Shown piece after piece: positions 20,669 through 30,180 of a DNA stretch of 64,000 nucleotides (the stretch's first letter is position 1; each line of letters starts with the position of its first letter). Made by a program: the position numbers and the translations under genes. Source of the DNA: Burkholderiaceae bacterium (GTDB taxonomy: Bacteria; Pseudomonadota; Gammaproteobacteria; Burkholderiales; Burkholderiaceae). Under the pieces are notes generated by a model. It did no database searches, was not told where the DNA came from, and saw only the letters and a program-made list of their open reading frames with translations. The stretch spans positions 87,575 to 151,574 of the forward strand of contig JAJPEN010000033.1 of the NCBI GenBank assembly GCA_021166835.1, given 5' to 3'.

Positions 20669-21360
20669 AGGTCAGCATCTATCGTTTCGATCCCGATGTC
20701 GACGAACGCCCGCGCATGCAGCACTACGACATCGAGCTGCGCCATACCGACCGGATGCTGCTCGACGTGCTGCTGCGGCTGAAGGAGGTCGACGACAGCC
20801 TTTCGTTTCGTCGTTCGTGCCGCGAGGGCGTATGCGGCTCGGACGCGATGAACATCAACGGCCGCAACGGCCTGGCGTGCATCCATCCCGTGGCCGAGCT
20901 GAAGGAGCCGGTCGTGCTGCGGCCGCTGCCCGGTTTTCCGGTCGTGCGCGATCTGGTCGTCGACATGACGCAGTTCTTCGCCCACTACCATTCCATCCGT
21001 CCGTACGTAGTCGACGACCGTCCGATGCCCGAGCGCGAGCGGCTGCAGTCGCCCGAGGAGCGCGACCGGTTGAACGGCCTGTACGAGTGCATCCTGTGCG
21101 CCTGCTGCAGTTCGTTCTGCCCGTCGTACTGGTGGAATCCCGACAAGTTCATCGGCCCGGCCGGACTGCTGCAGGCCTGGCGCTTCATCACCGACAGCCG
21201 CGACACGGCGCGCGGCGAGCGTCTTGCCTTCCTCGACGACGTCTATCGGCTGTACCGCTGCCGCACGATCATGAACTGCACCGAGGTGTGCCCCAAAGGG
21301 CTCAGCCCGTCGCACGCGATCGAGCAGATTCGCACCGCGCTGGTGAAGGATTCCTCGTAG
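20665..21360 (+). CDS. sdhB: Succinate dehydrogenase iron–sulfur subunit SdhB
   Basis: This 231-residue protein has all three cluster motifs: the [2Fe-2S] plant-ferredoxin type site in SCREGVCGSDAMNINGRNG followed by LAC, the [4Fe-4S] site in CILCACCSSFCPSYWW, and the [3Fe-4S] site completed by CRTIMNCTEVCPKGLSP. The length is normal. It overlaps the sdhD stop by four bases. The flavoprotein SdhA is absent from the cluster, so this subunit must use one encoded elsewhere or a different partner. Confidence 0.95.
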   Translation: MKVSIYRFDPDVDERPRMQHYDIELRHTDRMLLDVLLRLKEVDDSLSFRRSCREGVCGSDAMNINGRNGLACIHPVAELKEPVVLRPLPGFPVVRDLVVDMTQFFAHYHSIRPYVVDDRPMPERERLQSPEERDRLNGLYECILCACCSSFCPSYWWNPDKFIGPAGLLQAWRFITDSRDTARGERLAFLDDVYRLYRCRTIMNCTEVCPKGLSPSHAIEQIRTALVKDSS

Positions 21361-21452
21361 TCGCGCCCGATGGCGCAAGGCGTGCGTTCGGCGCGCCGGG
21401 CGCATTCTCGCGTACATTGGAACCCGTCGATCACCGTCCACGGGAGTTCCCG

Positions 21453-21818
21453 ATGAAGCCACGCCCGCACCGGGCGGTTCCGCGCGCGCGCCCCGGTGCA
21501 AGCGCGCTGGCCGGCGCGGCCGTCGTCGCTGCTGCGATCGCGGGCAGCCTGCCCGCGGCGCGCGCAGCCGGTGAAGACTCCCTCGGCGCAGCGTTGTACG
21601 AGAGCCGCTGCACCGGTTGCCACGAGCGCAGCGTGCACACGCGCAGTCCGCGGCGCGCCGGCAATTTCGACCAGATCCGTGCCTATGTCTGGCGCTGGGA
21701 TCGCTATCTCGGCGGTGCCTGGCAGCAGGGCGAGATCGACGCCGTCGCGCGGTACCTGAACGAGCGCTACTACCACTTTCCGTGTCCGCAGGACGTCTGC
21801 GGCCTGGCGGCGCGCTGA
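21453..21818 (+). CDS. Small secreted c-type cytochrome
   Basis: This 121-residue protein has a signal peptide (hydrophobic core about residues 17–35, cleavage near ARA–AG) and one haem-binding motif, CTGCH, at the start of the mature part. The mature domain is only about 85 residues, typical of class I mono-haem cytochromes, but it has no clear methionine ligand (no M after the haem site), so ligation is uncertain. A CPQDVC pair near the end could form a disulfide. It follows sdhB after 92 bases and precedes a DUF808 gene by three bases. Confidence 0.8.
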   Translation: MKPRPHRAVPRARPGASALAGAAVVAAAIAGSLPAARAAGEDSLGAALYESRCTGCHERSVHTRSPRRAGNFDQIRAYVWRWDRYLGGAWQQGEIDAVARYLNERYYHFPCPQDVCGLAAR

Positions 21819-21821
21819 CGC

Positions 21822-22781
21822 ATGGCGTCCACGCTGCTCGCGCTGCTCGATGACATCACGAGCGTGCTCGACGATGTCTCGACGATGACGAAGATCGCCA
21901 CGAAGAAGACCGCCGGCGTTCTGGGCGACGACCTCGCACTGAACGCGCAGCAGGTCACGGGCGTGCATGCCGATCGCGAACTGCCCGTCGTGTGGGCGGT
22001 GGCCAAGGGGTCGCTGCGCAACAAGGTGATCCTGGTGCCGGCGGCGCTTGCGATCAGCACCTTTGCGCCATGGGCGATCACGCCGCTGCTGATGGTCGGT
22101 GGCGCGTACCTCTGCTACGAAGGTTTCGAGAAGGTCGCGCACCGCCTCTTCCAGGGCAAGCGGCACCAGGCGCGCGGACCGACCGCGCCGGTCGTCGGCG
22201 AGTCGATGGCGCCGGCGGAGGTGAAGGCGCTCGAGAAGACGAAGATCGAAGGCGCGGTGCGCACCGACTTCATCCTGTCGGCCGAGATCATCACGATCTC
22301 GCTCGGTGCGGTGGCCAGCGCCACCTTCGGCGTGAAGGTCGGGGCTCTCGTGGCCGTCGCCCTGCTGATGACGGTCGGTGTCTACGGACTCGTCGCCGGC
22401 ATCGTCAAGCTCGACGATCTCGGCCTGCATCTGCTCGCGAAACGCGGTTCGAGCCTGTTCGACCGGATGCGCCGCCTGCTGGGTGCGGCCGTCGTGCGCG
22501 CGGCGCCGTGGCTGATGAAGACGCTCTCGGTCGTCGGCACCGCGGCGATGTTCCTCGTCGGCGGCGGCATTCTCTCGCACGGGATTCCCGGCGTGGAGTC
22601 GTGGCTGCATCGATTGATCGATCCGATCGACGACGCACCGGTCTTCGGCGACGCGGTGGAGATGATCGGTCCGATGCTGTTCAACGCCGCGCTCGGCATC
22701 GGTGCCGGCGCGATCGTCCTGGCTGCGTCGCTTTCGGCGCAGCGCGCGATTGCGGCACTGCGTCCCGCCGGTCCGCGATGA
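21822..22781 (+). CDS. DUF808 family inner-membrane protein
   Basis: This 319-residue protein matches the DUF808/YedI family: MASTLLALLDDITSVLDDVS, KTAGVLGDDLALNAQQVTG, AVAKGSLRNKVILVPAAL and LLMVGGAYLCYEGFEKVAHR are all family hallmarks. It has about six hydrophobic spans. The function of the family is not established. The stop overlaps the start of the Pat-like gene (ATGA), indicating coupling. Confidence 0.93.
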   Translation: MASTLLALLDDITSVLDDVSTMTKIATKKTAGVLGDDLALNAQQVTGVHADRELPVVWAVAKGSLRNKVILVPAALAISTFAPWAITPLLMVGGAYLCYEGFEKVAHRLFQGKRHQARGPTAPVVGESMAPAEVKALEKTKIEGAVRTDFILSAEIITISLGAVASATFGVKVGALVAVALLMTVGVYGLVAGIVKLDDLGLHLLAKRGSSLFDRMRRLLGAAVVRAAPWLMKTLSVVGTAAMFLVGGGILSHGIPGVESWLHRLIDPIDDAPVFGDAVEMIGPMLFNAALGIGAGAIVLAASLSAQRAIAALRPAGPR

Positions 22782-25465
22782 GCGTGCGCAGCCTGGTCCA
22801 CCTGTTCGAGCCGCGCTCGGTCGCGGTGGTCGGCGCATCGAACAAGCCGCGCCACGTCGGCAACGTGCTGATGCGCAACCTTCTCGAGGGCGGTATCGAT
22901 GCGCCGGTGATGCCGGTGAATCCGCGCTATCGCTCGGTGGCCGGCGTGCTCACCTACCCCGACGTGGAAAGCCTGCCGCAGGCGCCGGAGCTCGCGGTCA
23001 TCTGCAGCCCGGCAACGACGATTGCCGCGGCGATCGACGCGCTCGGGCGCCGCGGCACGGCGGTGGCGATCGTCGTGCACGACGATCTGCTCGGGCGGCA
23101 TGACGCGGGCGGCGCGTCGGTGCGCGACGCGATGCTCGCCGCCGCGCGGCGACACTCGATGCGTGTGCTCGGGGCAGGCAGCCTCGGCGTGCTCGTGCCG
23201 CGCGTCGGCCTGAACGCGAGCCTGAGCCACGTGTCGGCATTGCCGGGCAAGCTCGCCTTCGTTTCGCAGTCGGGCGCGATGTGTACCGCGGTGCTCGACT
23301 GGGCGCGCGCCAAGGGGATCGGCTTCTCGCATTTCGTCGCCCTCGGCGATTGCGACGACGTGGACTTCGGCGACGTCCTCGATTACCTCGCCAGCGACCC
23401 CGACACCGACGCGATCCTGCTGTACATCGAGCGCATCCGCGAGCGGCGCAACTTCATGGCGGCAGCACGCGCGGCGGCGCGCAACAAGCCCGTGCTCGCC
23501 GTGAAGGCGGGGCGCGTCGCGCGCGACGATGCCGACCTTCAGTCGCCGGCAACACTTTCCGGTGCGCTGGCACGTCCCGACGACGTTTTCGACGCCGCGC
23601 TGCGCCGGGCCGGCATCCTGCGCGTCTACGACATCGACGAACTCTTCGCCGCGGTCGAGACGCTCAGCCGCGCGAAGGCGTTCCGCGGCGAGAAGCTGGC
23701 GATCATCCACAACGGCGGCGGTGCAGGGCTGATGGCGCTCGACGAGTTGCTGCTGGGCGGCGGCACCTGCGCGCGGTTGGGCGACGAAACGACGCGGAGG
23801 CTGGCCGAGATGCTGCCGGCTGCCTCGGCCCCCGGCAATCCGGTCGACGTCGGTGTCAATGCGCCCGGGCAGCGTTACGCCGATTGCCTGAAGGCCGTGC
23901 TGACCGACCCGCAGGTCAACGCAGCGCTCGTCATGCACGCGCCGACCGCGACCACTCGCGGCGAGGAAGCCGCGCAGGCGGTAATCGGCGTCGCGCGCGA
24001 GTTGCGCGCGGCGCGCATCCTCACCTGCTGGGTGGGCGCCGACGCGGCGACCGCTCCGCGCCGCCTGTTCGCGGAGGCGGGCCTTCCGACCTACGAGACG
24101 CCGTCGAGCGCAGTGAAGGCTTTCCTGCACGTGGTGAATTTCCATCGCAACCAGGAAATGCTGATGCAGACGCCGCCGTCGCTGCCGAGCGAATTCCGGC
24201 CCGACGCCGCCGCCGCGCGCGCCGTGGTCGAGCGCGCGCTCGCTTCGGGCGACGTGCTGCTGTCCGAGCCCGACGCGAAGGCGGTGCTCGCGGCCTACGG
24301 CATTCCGGTCGTGCCGACGCGCATTGCCGAGTCGCTCGAGCATGCGGCACAGGTCGCCGACACCGTCGGCTATCCGCTCGCCCTCACCGTGCTGTCGCCG
24401 GACATCGCTCGCAAGTGGGACGTCGGCGGCGTGGCACTGAACCTGGAGAGCGCCGACGCCGTGCGCACCGCGGCGCTCGGCATGACGCGGCGCGTCTCCG
24501 AGCGCATGCCCAGTGCGCGGATCACCGGGTTCACGCTGCAGCCGATGGTGCCGCGGCGCAACGCGCGCCAATTGATCGTCGGCGTCACCACGGATCCGCT
24601 GTTCGGCCCGGTGATCCTGTTCGGCGAGGGCGGCCGCGCGGTGGAGGTGATCCGCGACCACGCGATCGGCCTGCCGCCGCTGAACCTGCCGCTGGCGCGC
24701 GAACTCATCGCGCGCACGCGCATCGACAAACTGCTCGGCGCGTATCACGACCGGCCGGCGGCCGACGTCGATGCGATCTGCCTGACTCTCGTGCAAGTCT
24801 CCCAGCTCGTCGTCGATCTTCCCGAGATCGTGGAGATCGACATCAACCCGCTGTTCGCCGGCGACCAGGGCGTCGTCTGTGTCGATGCGCACATGCGCGT
24901 CGATGCCGCAGCGCGCCGACCGGGGCGGCTGGCGATCCGTCCGTATCCGAAGAACCTCGAAGAGAAGGCGCAGCTGCGCAGCGGTCGCGCGATCCTGCTG
25001 CGCCCGATCCGTCCGGAGGACGAGCCGGCGCACCAGACGCTGCTCGCGCACATGACGCCGGAAGACCTGCGCTTTCGCTTCTTCGACTCGGTGCGCCAGC
25101 TCGGGCACTCGCAGATGGCGCGGCTCACGCAGATCGACTACGACCGCGAGATGGCCTTCATCGCCGTCGCGCAGGGCGAAAGCGGCGAAGCCGAGACGCT
25201 CGGCGTCGTGCGCACGGTCACCGATCCCGACAACGTCGTTGCCGAGTTCGCGGTGCTCGTGCGCTCCGACCTGAAGGGGCAGGGTTTGGGCCGCCTGCTG
25301 ATGGCAAAGATCATCGACTACTGCCGCCGGCAGGGCACGCGCGAGATCGTCGGCGAGATCCTCGGCGAGAACGACGACATGCTGCGCCTGGCGAGCCGGC
25401 TCGGATTCGCGCTCGAGCCGGATCGCGAGACGGGGACGATCCGCGCGCGACTCGCACTCGCCTGA
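22778..25465 (+). CDS. Pat-like protein acetyltransferase: NDP-forming acyl-CoA synthetase–GNAT fusion
   Basis: This 895-residue protein joins an acyl-CoA-synthetase (NDP-forming) module to a C-terminal GNAT domain, the plan of the Salmonella Pat/YfiQ lysine acetyltransferase. In order: CoA-binding domain (FEPRSVAVVGASNKP, about 8–130), succinyl-CoA-ligase-like domains (about 140–450, with FVSQSGAMCTAVLDWA), ATP-grasp-like domain (about 475–700, with EIVEIDINPLFAG), and GNAT (about 730–895, with VRSDLKGQGLGRLLMAKII). The phospho-histidine loop, usually S-H-T-G-A-L-A-G, reads SPATLSGALA here and has no histidine. This fits Pat proteins, where the ligase part is thought to sense acetyl-CoA rather than catalyse. 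Likely targets are acyl-CoA synthetases. Confidence 0.9.
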   Translation: MSVRSLVHLFEPRSVAVVGASNKPRHVGNVLMRNLLEGGIDAPVMPVNPRYRSVAGVLTYPDVESLPQAPELAVICSPATTIAAAIDALGRRGTAVAIVVHDDLLGRHDAGGASVRDAMLAAARRHSMRVLGAGSLGVLVPRVGLNASLSHVSALPGKLAFVSQSGAMCTAVLDWARAKGIGFSHFVALGDCDDVDFGDVLDYLASDPDTDAILLYIERIRERRNFMAAARAAARNKPVLAVKAGRVARDDADLQSPATLSGALARPDDVFDAALRRAGILRVYDIDELFAAVETLSRAKAFRGEKLAIIHNGGGAGLMALDELLLGGGTCARLGDETTRRLAEMLPAASAPGNPVDVGVNAPGQRYADCLKAVLTDPQVNAALVMHAPTATTRGEEAAQAVIGVARELRAARILTCWVGADAATAPRRLFAEAGLPTYETPSSAVKAFLHVVNFHRNQEMLMQTPPSLPSEFRPDAAAARAVVERALASGDVLLSEPDAKAVLAAYGIPVVPTRIAESLEHAAQVADTVGYPLALTVLSPDIARKWDVGGVALNLESADAVRTAALGMTRRVSERMPSARITGFTLQPMVPRRNARQLIVGVTTDPLFGPVILFGEGGRAVEVIRDHAIGLPPLNLPLARELIARTRIDKLLGAYHDRPAADVDAICLTLVQVSQLVVDLPEIVEIDINPLFAGDQGVVCVDAHMRVDAAARRPGRLAIRPYPKNLEEKAQLRSGRAILLRPIRPEDEPAHQTLLAHMTPEDLRFRFFDSVRQLGHSQMARLTQIDYDREMAFIAVAQGESGEAETLGVVRTVTDPDNVVAEFAVLVRSDLKGQGLGRLLMAKIIDYCRRQGTREIVGEILGENDDMLRLASRLGFALEPDRETGTIRARLALA

Positions 25466-25529
25466 ACCCGACCGTCCTGTGCGTACGCTCTTGCTTCCGC
25501 TTCGGGCTGCGGCGAGAATCCCGACGACC

Positions 25530-27776
25530 ATGGCGAACGCCCCGCGTACCGCGGCCTTCGAGATCGACGCGATCGAAGTGCTCGAGAGCATCTCGGACGG
25601 CTTCCTCGCCTGCGATTCGCACTTTCGCTTCCTCTACGTGAACGCCTCGGCCGAGCGCCAGCTGGCGCGCTCGCGCGACGAGCTGATCGGACAGAACGTC
25701 TACGAGGTGTATCCGGAGCTCGCCGCTACCGCCGGCGTCGATGCGGCGGCGCTGCGCGAGGCCGCCCGTACCGGCAAGACCATCGATCTCGAGTACTACA
25801 GCCCGATCGTCGGACGCTGGTATCGCGCCTGCGTGCATCCGCGCAGCTGGGGCTGGGCGCTGTACTTCCACGACGTGACGCGGCGTCATCTCGCGCGCAA
25901 GGCGCTCGACCGGAGCGAGCGGCAATACCATACGTTGATCGATTCGATCGACCAGGGCTACTGCGTCGTCGAGATGCTGTTCGACGAGCGCGGCGCGCCG
26001 ATCGATTTTCGCTACCTCGAGGTCAACGAAGCCTTTTCGGCGCAAACCGGACTCGTCGATGCTGCCGGTCGAAGGGCGCGCGAGCTCACGCCGCAGATCG
26101 ACCCGTACTGGCTCGAGAACTACGCACGGGTGGCGCGCACGGGCGAGCCCGCGAGCCTCGAGCACTACTCGACGCCGCTCGGCCGCTGGTTCGACGTCTA
26201 TGCGTTCCGTCCCGATCAGGCACCGTCGAACCGCGTGGCGCTGCTGTTTCGCGATATCACCGCGCGCCGACGCATCGACGACGCGCTGCGCGAGAGCGAG
26301 GAGCGCTTCCGCGTGCTCGTCGAGGCGATGGCGCAGGCGGTGTGGGAATCGGACCCGTCGGGCAACGTGCAGTCGTACTCGTCGTCCTGGCACGTGCTCA
26401 CCGGCCAGCTGTCCGGGCAATGGCGTGGCGAAGGCTGGCTCGATGCGGTGCACCCCGAGGACCGCGAAGCGACGCGACGGAAATGGTTCGACGCAATCGC
26501 GCGGCACCTGCCTTTCGAACTGGAGTACCGCATCGTCGTCGCCGACGGCAGCGTGCGATGGAGCAACGATCATGCGGCACCGCTGTTCGCCTCGGACGGT
26601 ACCGTGCGCAAGTGGGTCGGGATGAACGTCGACATCACCGAGCGGCGCAGCGCCGAGGAGGCATTGCGCGAAGCCGATCGTCGCAAGGACGAGTTCCTTG
26701 CGATCCTCGCGCACGAACTGCGCAACCCGTTGGCGCCGTTGCGCACCGGCATCGAGATCATGCGCATGGGACGCATCGATGCGGAGCGCGGCGAGCGCGT
26801 GCGCGCGATGATGGGCCGGCAGGTGGACCACATGGTGGCCCTGGTGGATGACCTGATGGACGTCAGCCGGATCAGCAGCGGACGCATCGTGCTCGACCGG
26901 CGCCCGGTCGAGCTTGCCACGGTGATCCGCAGCGCGCTGGAAGCGTCCGACCCGATCATCCGCAACAAGCGCCACGAGGTGAGCCTCACGCTGCCGGCCG
27001 AGGCGGTATGGGTGGACGGCGATCTGCATCGGCTCACGCAGGCGATCGCCAACCTGCTGACCAACGCCGCCAAGTACATGGAACCCAACGGGCACGTCGT
27101 CGTCGCACTGGGGCGCGACGACGGCGAGGCGGTCGTCAGCGTGAAGGACACCGGCATGGGCATTCCGCCGACGATGCTGGAGAAGGTCTTCGACCTGTTC
27201 GCGCAGGTGGACAGCGCGATCGACCGCCGGCAGGGCGGCCTCGGCATCGGGCTGACGATCGTGCGCCAGCTCGTCGAGCTGCACGGCGGGCGCGTCGAAG
27301 CGCGCAGCGAAGGTGCGGGTCGCGGCAGCGAGTTCATCGTTCACCTGCCGTTGTCGACGACGCCGGACGACGAGCTGCAGGCGCCGCACGTGTCCGATCC
27401 TGCCGTTCGCGCGCGGCGCATCCTGGTCGTCGACGACAACGAGGACGCCGCGCAGGCGATGGCGACCATGCTCGGACTGCTCGGGCACGAGGTCGAAGTC
27501 GCCCTCGACGGGGAGCAGGCGCTGCGCAGGGCCGAGCGCGGCCGTCCCGAGGTGATCCTGATGGATCTGGGGATGCCGAACATGAACGGATACGTCGCCG
27601 CGCGACGAATCCGGCAGAGCGAGTGGGGGCGCGAACTGTTGCTCATCGCCGTCACCGGCTGGGGCCAGCAGGCCGATCGCCAGGCCTCCGAGCAGGCCGG
27701 CTTCGACCATCATCTGGTCAAGCCGGTGGAGCTCGATGCGGTCCAGTCGCTGATCGCGCAGCTCGATGCGCGCTGA
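25530..27776 (+). CDS. PAS-domain hybrid histidine kinase with C-terminal receiver
   Basis: This soluble sensor kinase has about 748 residues and no membrane segment. Three PAS domains occupy about residues 10–120, 125–240 and 250–380. The dimerisation and phospho-acceptor domain follows with H-box FLAILAHELRNPLAPLR. The ATPase domain has NLLTNAAKYM, DTGMGIPP and GGLGIGLTIV. The receiver domain (about 630–745) has ILVVDDNEDAAQAM, phospho-acceptor Asp in ILMDLGMPNMNG, AVTGWG and KPVELD. The ATG at 25530 is used; a GTG 17 codons upstream is also possible. No cognate regulator is adjacent. The transporter genes that follow may be its targets, by position only. Confidence 0.93.
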   Translation: MANAPRTAAFEIDAIEVLESISDGFLACDSHFRFLYVNASAERQLARSRDELIGQNVYEVYPELAATAGVDAAALREAARTGKTIDLEYYSPIVGRWYRACVHPRSWGWALYFHDVTRRHLARKALDRSERQYHTLIDSIDQGYCVVEMLFDERGAPIDFRYLEVNEAFSAQTGLVDAAGRRARELTPQIDPYWLENYARVARTGEPASLEHYSTPLGRWFDVYAFRPDQAPSNRVALLFRDITARRRIDDALRESEERFRVLVEAMAQAVWESDPSGNVQSYSSSWHVLTGQLSGQWRGEGWLDAVHPEDREATRRKWFDAIARHLPFELEYRIVVADGSVRWSNDHAAPLFASDGTVRKWVGMNVDITERRSAEEALREADRRKDEFLAILAHELRNPLAPLRTGIEIMRMGRIDAERGERVRAMMGRQVDHMVALVDDLMDVSRISSGRIVLDRRPVELATVIRSALEASDPIIRNKRHEVSLTLPAEAVWVDGDLHRLTQAIANLLTNAAKYMEPNGHVVVALGRDDGEAVVSVKDTGMGIPPTMLEKVFDLFAQVDSAIDRRQGGLGIGLTIVRQLVELHGGRVEARSEGAGRGSEFIVHLPLSTTPDDELQAPHVSDPAVRARRILVVDDNEDAAQAMATMLGLLGHEVEVALDGEQALRRAERGRPEVILMDLGMPNMNGYVAARRIRQSEWGRELLLIAVTGWGQQADRQASEQAGFDHHLVKPVELDAVQSLIAQLDAR

Positions 27777-27871
27777 GGGCCTCGGAGCGGCTGCCGGATT
27801 CGGCACTACCCCTATTCGCGGGGCATGCTCGGCGCGTTAAGCTCCCGGTTCGCCAACGAGGAGTCACTGCA

Positions 27872-29095
27872 ATGAGCCCGACGCGTCGAACCGTCCTCGC
27901 CACCGCCGTCATCGCGGCCGCCACGTTTGCCGCAGCGGGAGCCTTCGCGCAGCCCAGGCCGATCCGCATCGGCGTGATGAACGACCAGTCGAGCGTCTAT
28001 GCCGACTTCCAGGGGCCGGGTTCGGTGCTCGCGGCGAAGATGGCGGTGGAAGACTACGGCGGCAAGGCGGCTGGCCGCACCGTCGAAGTCGTCTCGGCCG
28101 ACCACCAGAACAAGCCCGACGTCGGCAGCGCGATCGCGCGTCGCTGGATCGACGAGGACGGTGTGGACATGATCGCCGACCTGCCGAACTCGGCGGTCGC
28201 TTTCGCCGTCAGCGACGTCGTGCGCGACCGCAACAAGGTGATGATCGGCTCGGGTGCCGGCTCGGCGGAGCTCACCGGGTCGAAGTGCTCGCCCAACACC
28301 GTGCACTGGACCTACGACACCTGGTCGTACGGTCACTCGCTCGCCAAGGCGGTGATGCAGCGTGGCGGCAAGAGCTGGTTCTTCGTCACCGCAGACTACG
28401 CCTTCGGCCACGACCTCGAGAAGCAGGCCTCCGACGAGGTGAAGAGCGGTGGCGGAAAAGTGCTCGGCGCCGTGCGGGCGCCGATCGGCACGATGGACTA
28501 TTCGTCGTTCCTGATCAGCGCTCAGTCGTCGGGCGCCGATGTCGTCGCGCTGGCGGTGGCCGGCGGCGACACGACCACTTCGATGAAGCAGGCCGCCGAG
28601 TTCGGGCTGACCGCGAAGCAGACGATCGCGCCGCTGATCTTCGGCATCAACAACGTTCCCGCACTCGGGCTGGCGGCGGCGAAGGGCGCGCTGCTGGTGA
28701 ACCCGTTCTACTGGGACATGAACGACGGCACGCGCAAGTGGTCGCGCGAGTTTCGCAAGCGCGCGCACAACCACGCGATGCCCAACGACATGCAGGCGGG
28801 CGTCTACGCGGGCGTGCTGCACTACCTGAAGGCGGTCGACAAGGTCGGCAATGCCGAGGACGGCAAGGCGATCGTCGCAGCGATGAAGGCGATGCCCACC
28901 GACGATCCGCTGTTCGGCAAGGGCCGTATCCGCGAGGACGGCCGCAAGCTGCACCCGATGTACCTCTTCCAGGTAAAGTCGCCGGAAGAATCGAAGGAGG
29001 AATGGGATTACTTCAAGCTGCTCTCGTCGGTGCCGGCCGATCAGGCCTTCCGCCCGATGAGCGAAGGGAAGTGTCCGCTGGTTGCCAACAAGTGA
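27872..29095 (+). CDS. LIV-type ABC transporter substrate-binding protein, orphan
   Basis: This 407-residue periplasmic binding protein has a signal peptide (MSPTRRTVLATAVIAAATFA, cleavage near AFA–QP). The Peripla_BP_6 fold is seen in IRIGVMNDQSSVYADFQGPG, the ASADHQ-type segment around position 65, and TADYAFGHDLEKQASDEVKS. It resembles aliphatic-amide or aromatic-acid binding proteins. GAGGAG precedes the start by nine bases. No ABC permease or ATPase is nearby; instead a TRAP transporter follows after 41 bases. It must therefore serve a transporter encoded elsewhere, or the two uptake systems share a substrate and promoter. Confidence 0.9.
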   Translation: MSPTRRTVLATAVIAAATFAAAGAFAQPRPIRIGVMNDQSSVYADFQGPGSVLAAKMAVEDYGGKAAGRTVEVVSADHQNKPDVGSAIARRWIDEDGVDMIADLPNSAVAFAVSDVVRDRNKVMIGSGAGSAELTGSKCSPNTVHWTYDTWSYGHSLAKAVMQRGGKSWFFVTADYAFGHDLEKQASDEVKSGGGKVLGAVRAPIGTMDYSSFLISAQSSGADVVALAVAGGDTTTSMKQAAEFGLTAKQTIAPLIFGINNVPALGLAAAKGALLVNPFYWDMNDGTRKWSREFRKRAHNHAMPNDMQAGVYAGVLHYLKAVDKVGNAEDGKAIVAAMKAMPTDDPLFGKGRIREDGRKLHPMYLFQVKSPEESKEEWDYFKLLSSVPADQAFRPMSEGKCPLVANK

Positions 29096-29136
29096 GGCCG
29101 CGAGGCCTCGATCCCGAAACGAGGAGGAGACATCCG

Positions 29137-30180
29137 ATGAACCCGCATCGATTGGGCCGCCGTGCCTTCGCGCTCGCCGCGGCCGCCGCGCTCGCCGCAA
29201 CGGCTCCCGTGCTGCACGCGCAGGAGCAGACCTTCGACCTGAAGATCTCTCACTGGGTGCCCCCGTCGCATCCGCTGCAGAAGGCGCTCGAGGAGTGGGC
29301 CGCGTCCGTGGAGAAGGCGTCGAACGGAACGATCCACTCGAAGGTCTACCCGTCGCAGCAGCTGGGCAAGGCCTTCGACCACTACGACATGGCGCGCGAC
29401 GGCATCGCCGACATGACCTACGTGAATCCGGGTTACCAGCCGGGGCGCTTCCCGATCATCGGCGCCGGCGAGCTGCCGTTCCTGCTGTCGAACGCGAAGG
29501 GCGGCACGCAGGCGATCGACGAGTGGTATCGCAAGTACGCCGAGCGCGAGATGAAGGACGTGAAGTTCTGCTTCGCGTTCGTGCACGACCCCGGCAGCTT
29601 CCATTCGCGCACGAAGAAGATCATGGTGCCGGAGGACGTCTCCGGGATGAAGATCCGTCCGGCGCACGCGACAATGGCCACCTTCGTCACGATGCTCGGC
29701 GGCACCAACGTGCAGGCGTCGGCCCCCGAGGTGCGCGACGTCATCGAGAAGGGCGTCGCTGACGCCGTGACGTTCCCGTGGGGCTCGGTGATCCTGTTCG
29801 GCATCGACAAGGTCACCAAGTACCACATGAACGCGCCGTTGTACGCGACCACCTTCGCGATGGTGTTCAACAAGTCGAAGTACAACCGGATGTCGGCCGC
29901 TCAGAAGAAGGTGATCGACGATCACTGCAACAACGAATGGGCGGTGCGGGTGGCTTCGCCGTGGGCCGACTTCGAGCACGCTGGCATCGCCAAGCTCGCC
30001 GCGGAGGAGGGGCACGAGGTCTACAATATCACGCCCCAGCATACGGCGGCATGGAAGAGGGCTGCCCAGCCGCAGCACAACACGTTGGCCGACAACGTGC
30101 GCAAGGTCGGCGTCGATCCCGATGTGGCGATGAAGGAGTTCGAGGCGCTGCTCGAGAAGTACGGCGCCGCGGCGAAGTGA
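29137..30180 (+). CDS. TRAP transporter substrate-binding protein DctP
   Basis: This 347-residue periplasmic protein of the DctP family has a signal peptide ending near LHA–QE. Typical regions are LKISHWVPPSHPLQKALEEW, VYPSQQLGKAFDHYDMARDG, the substrate-carboxylate region around SGMKIRPAHATM with its conserved Arg, and FVMVF-type FAMVFNKSKYNRM. The ligand is probably a carboxylic acid. A strong GAGGAGGAG site precedes the start. The stop overlaps the GTG start of the small membrane subunit. Confidence 0.94.
   Translation: MNPHRLGRRAFALAAAAALAATAPVLHAQEQTFDLKISHWVPPSHPLQKALEEWAASVEKASNGTIHSKVYPSQQLGKAFDHYDMARDGIADMTYVNPGYQPGRFPIIGAGELPFLLSNAKGGTQAIDEWYRKYAEREMKDVKFCFAFVHDPGSFHSRTKKIMVPEDVSGMKIRPAHATMATFVTMLGGTNVQASAPEVRDVIEKGVADAVTFPWGSVILFGIDKVTKYHMNAPLYATTFAMVFNKSKYNRMSAAQKKVIDDHCNNEWAVRVASPWADFEHAGIAKLAAEEGHEVYNITPQHTAAWKRAAQPQHNTLADNVRKVGVDPDVAMKEFEALLEKYGAAAK

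Noticed and set aside
22382..25591. Minus-strand frame of 1069 codons
   Set aside because: It mirrors the Pat-like gene; its translation is rich in Arg, His and Ala with no recognisable fold.
25311..27806. Minus-strand frame of 831 codons
   Set aside because: It is the shadow of the hybrid histidine kinase, which has all kinase motifs.
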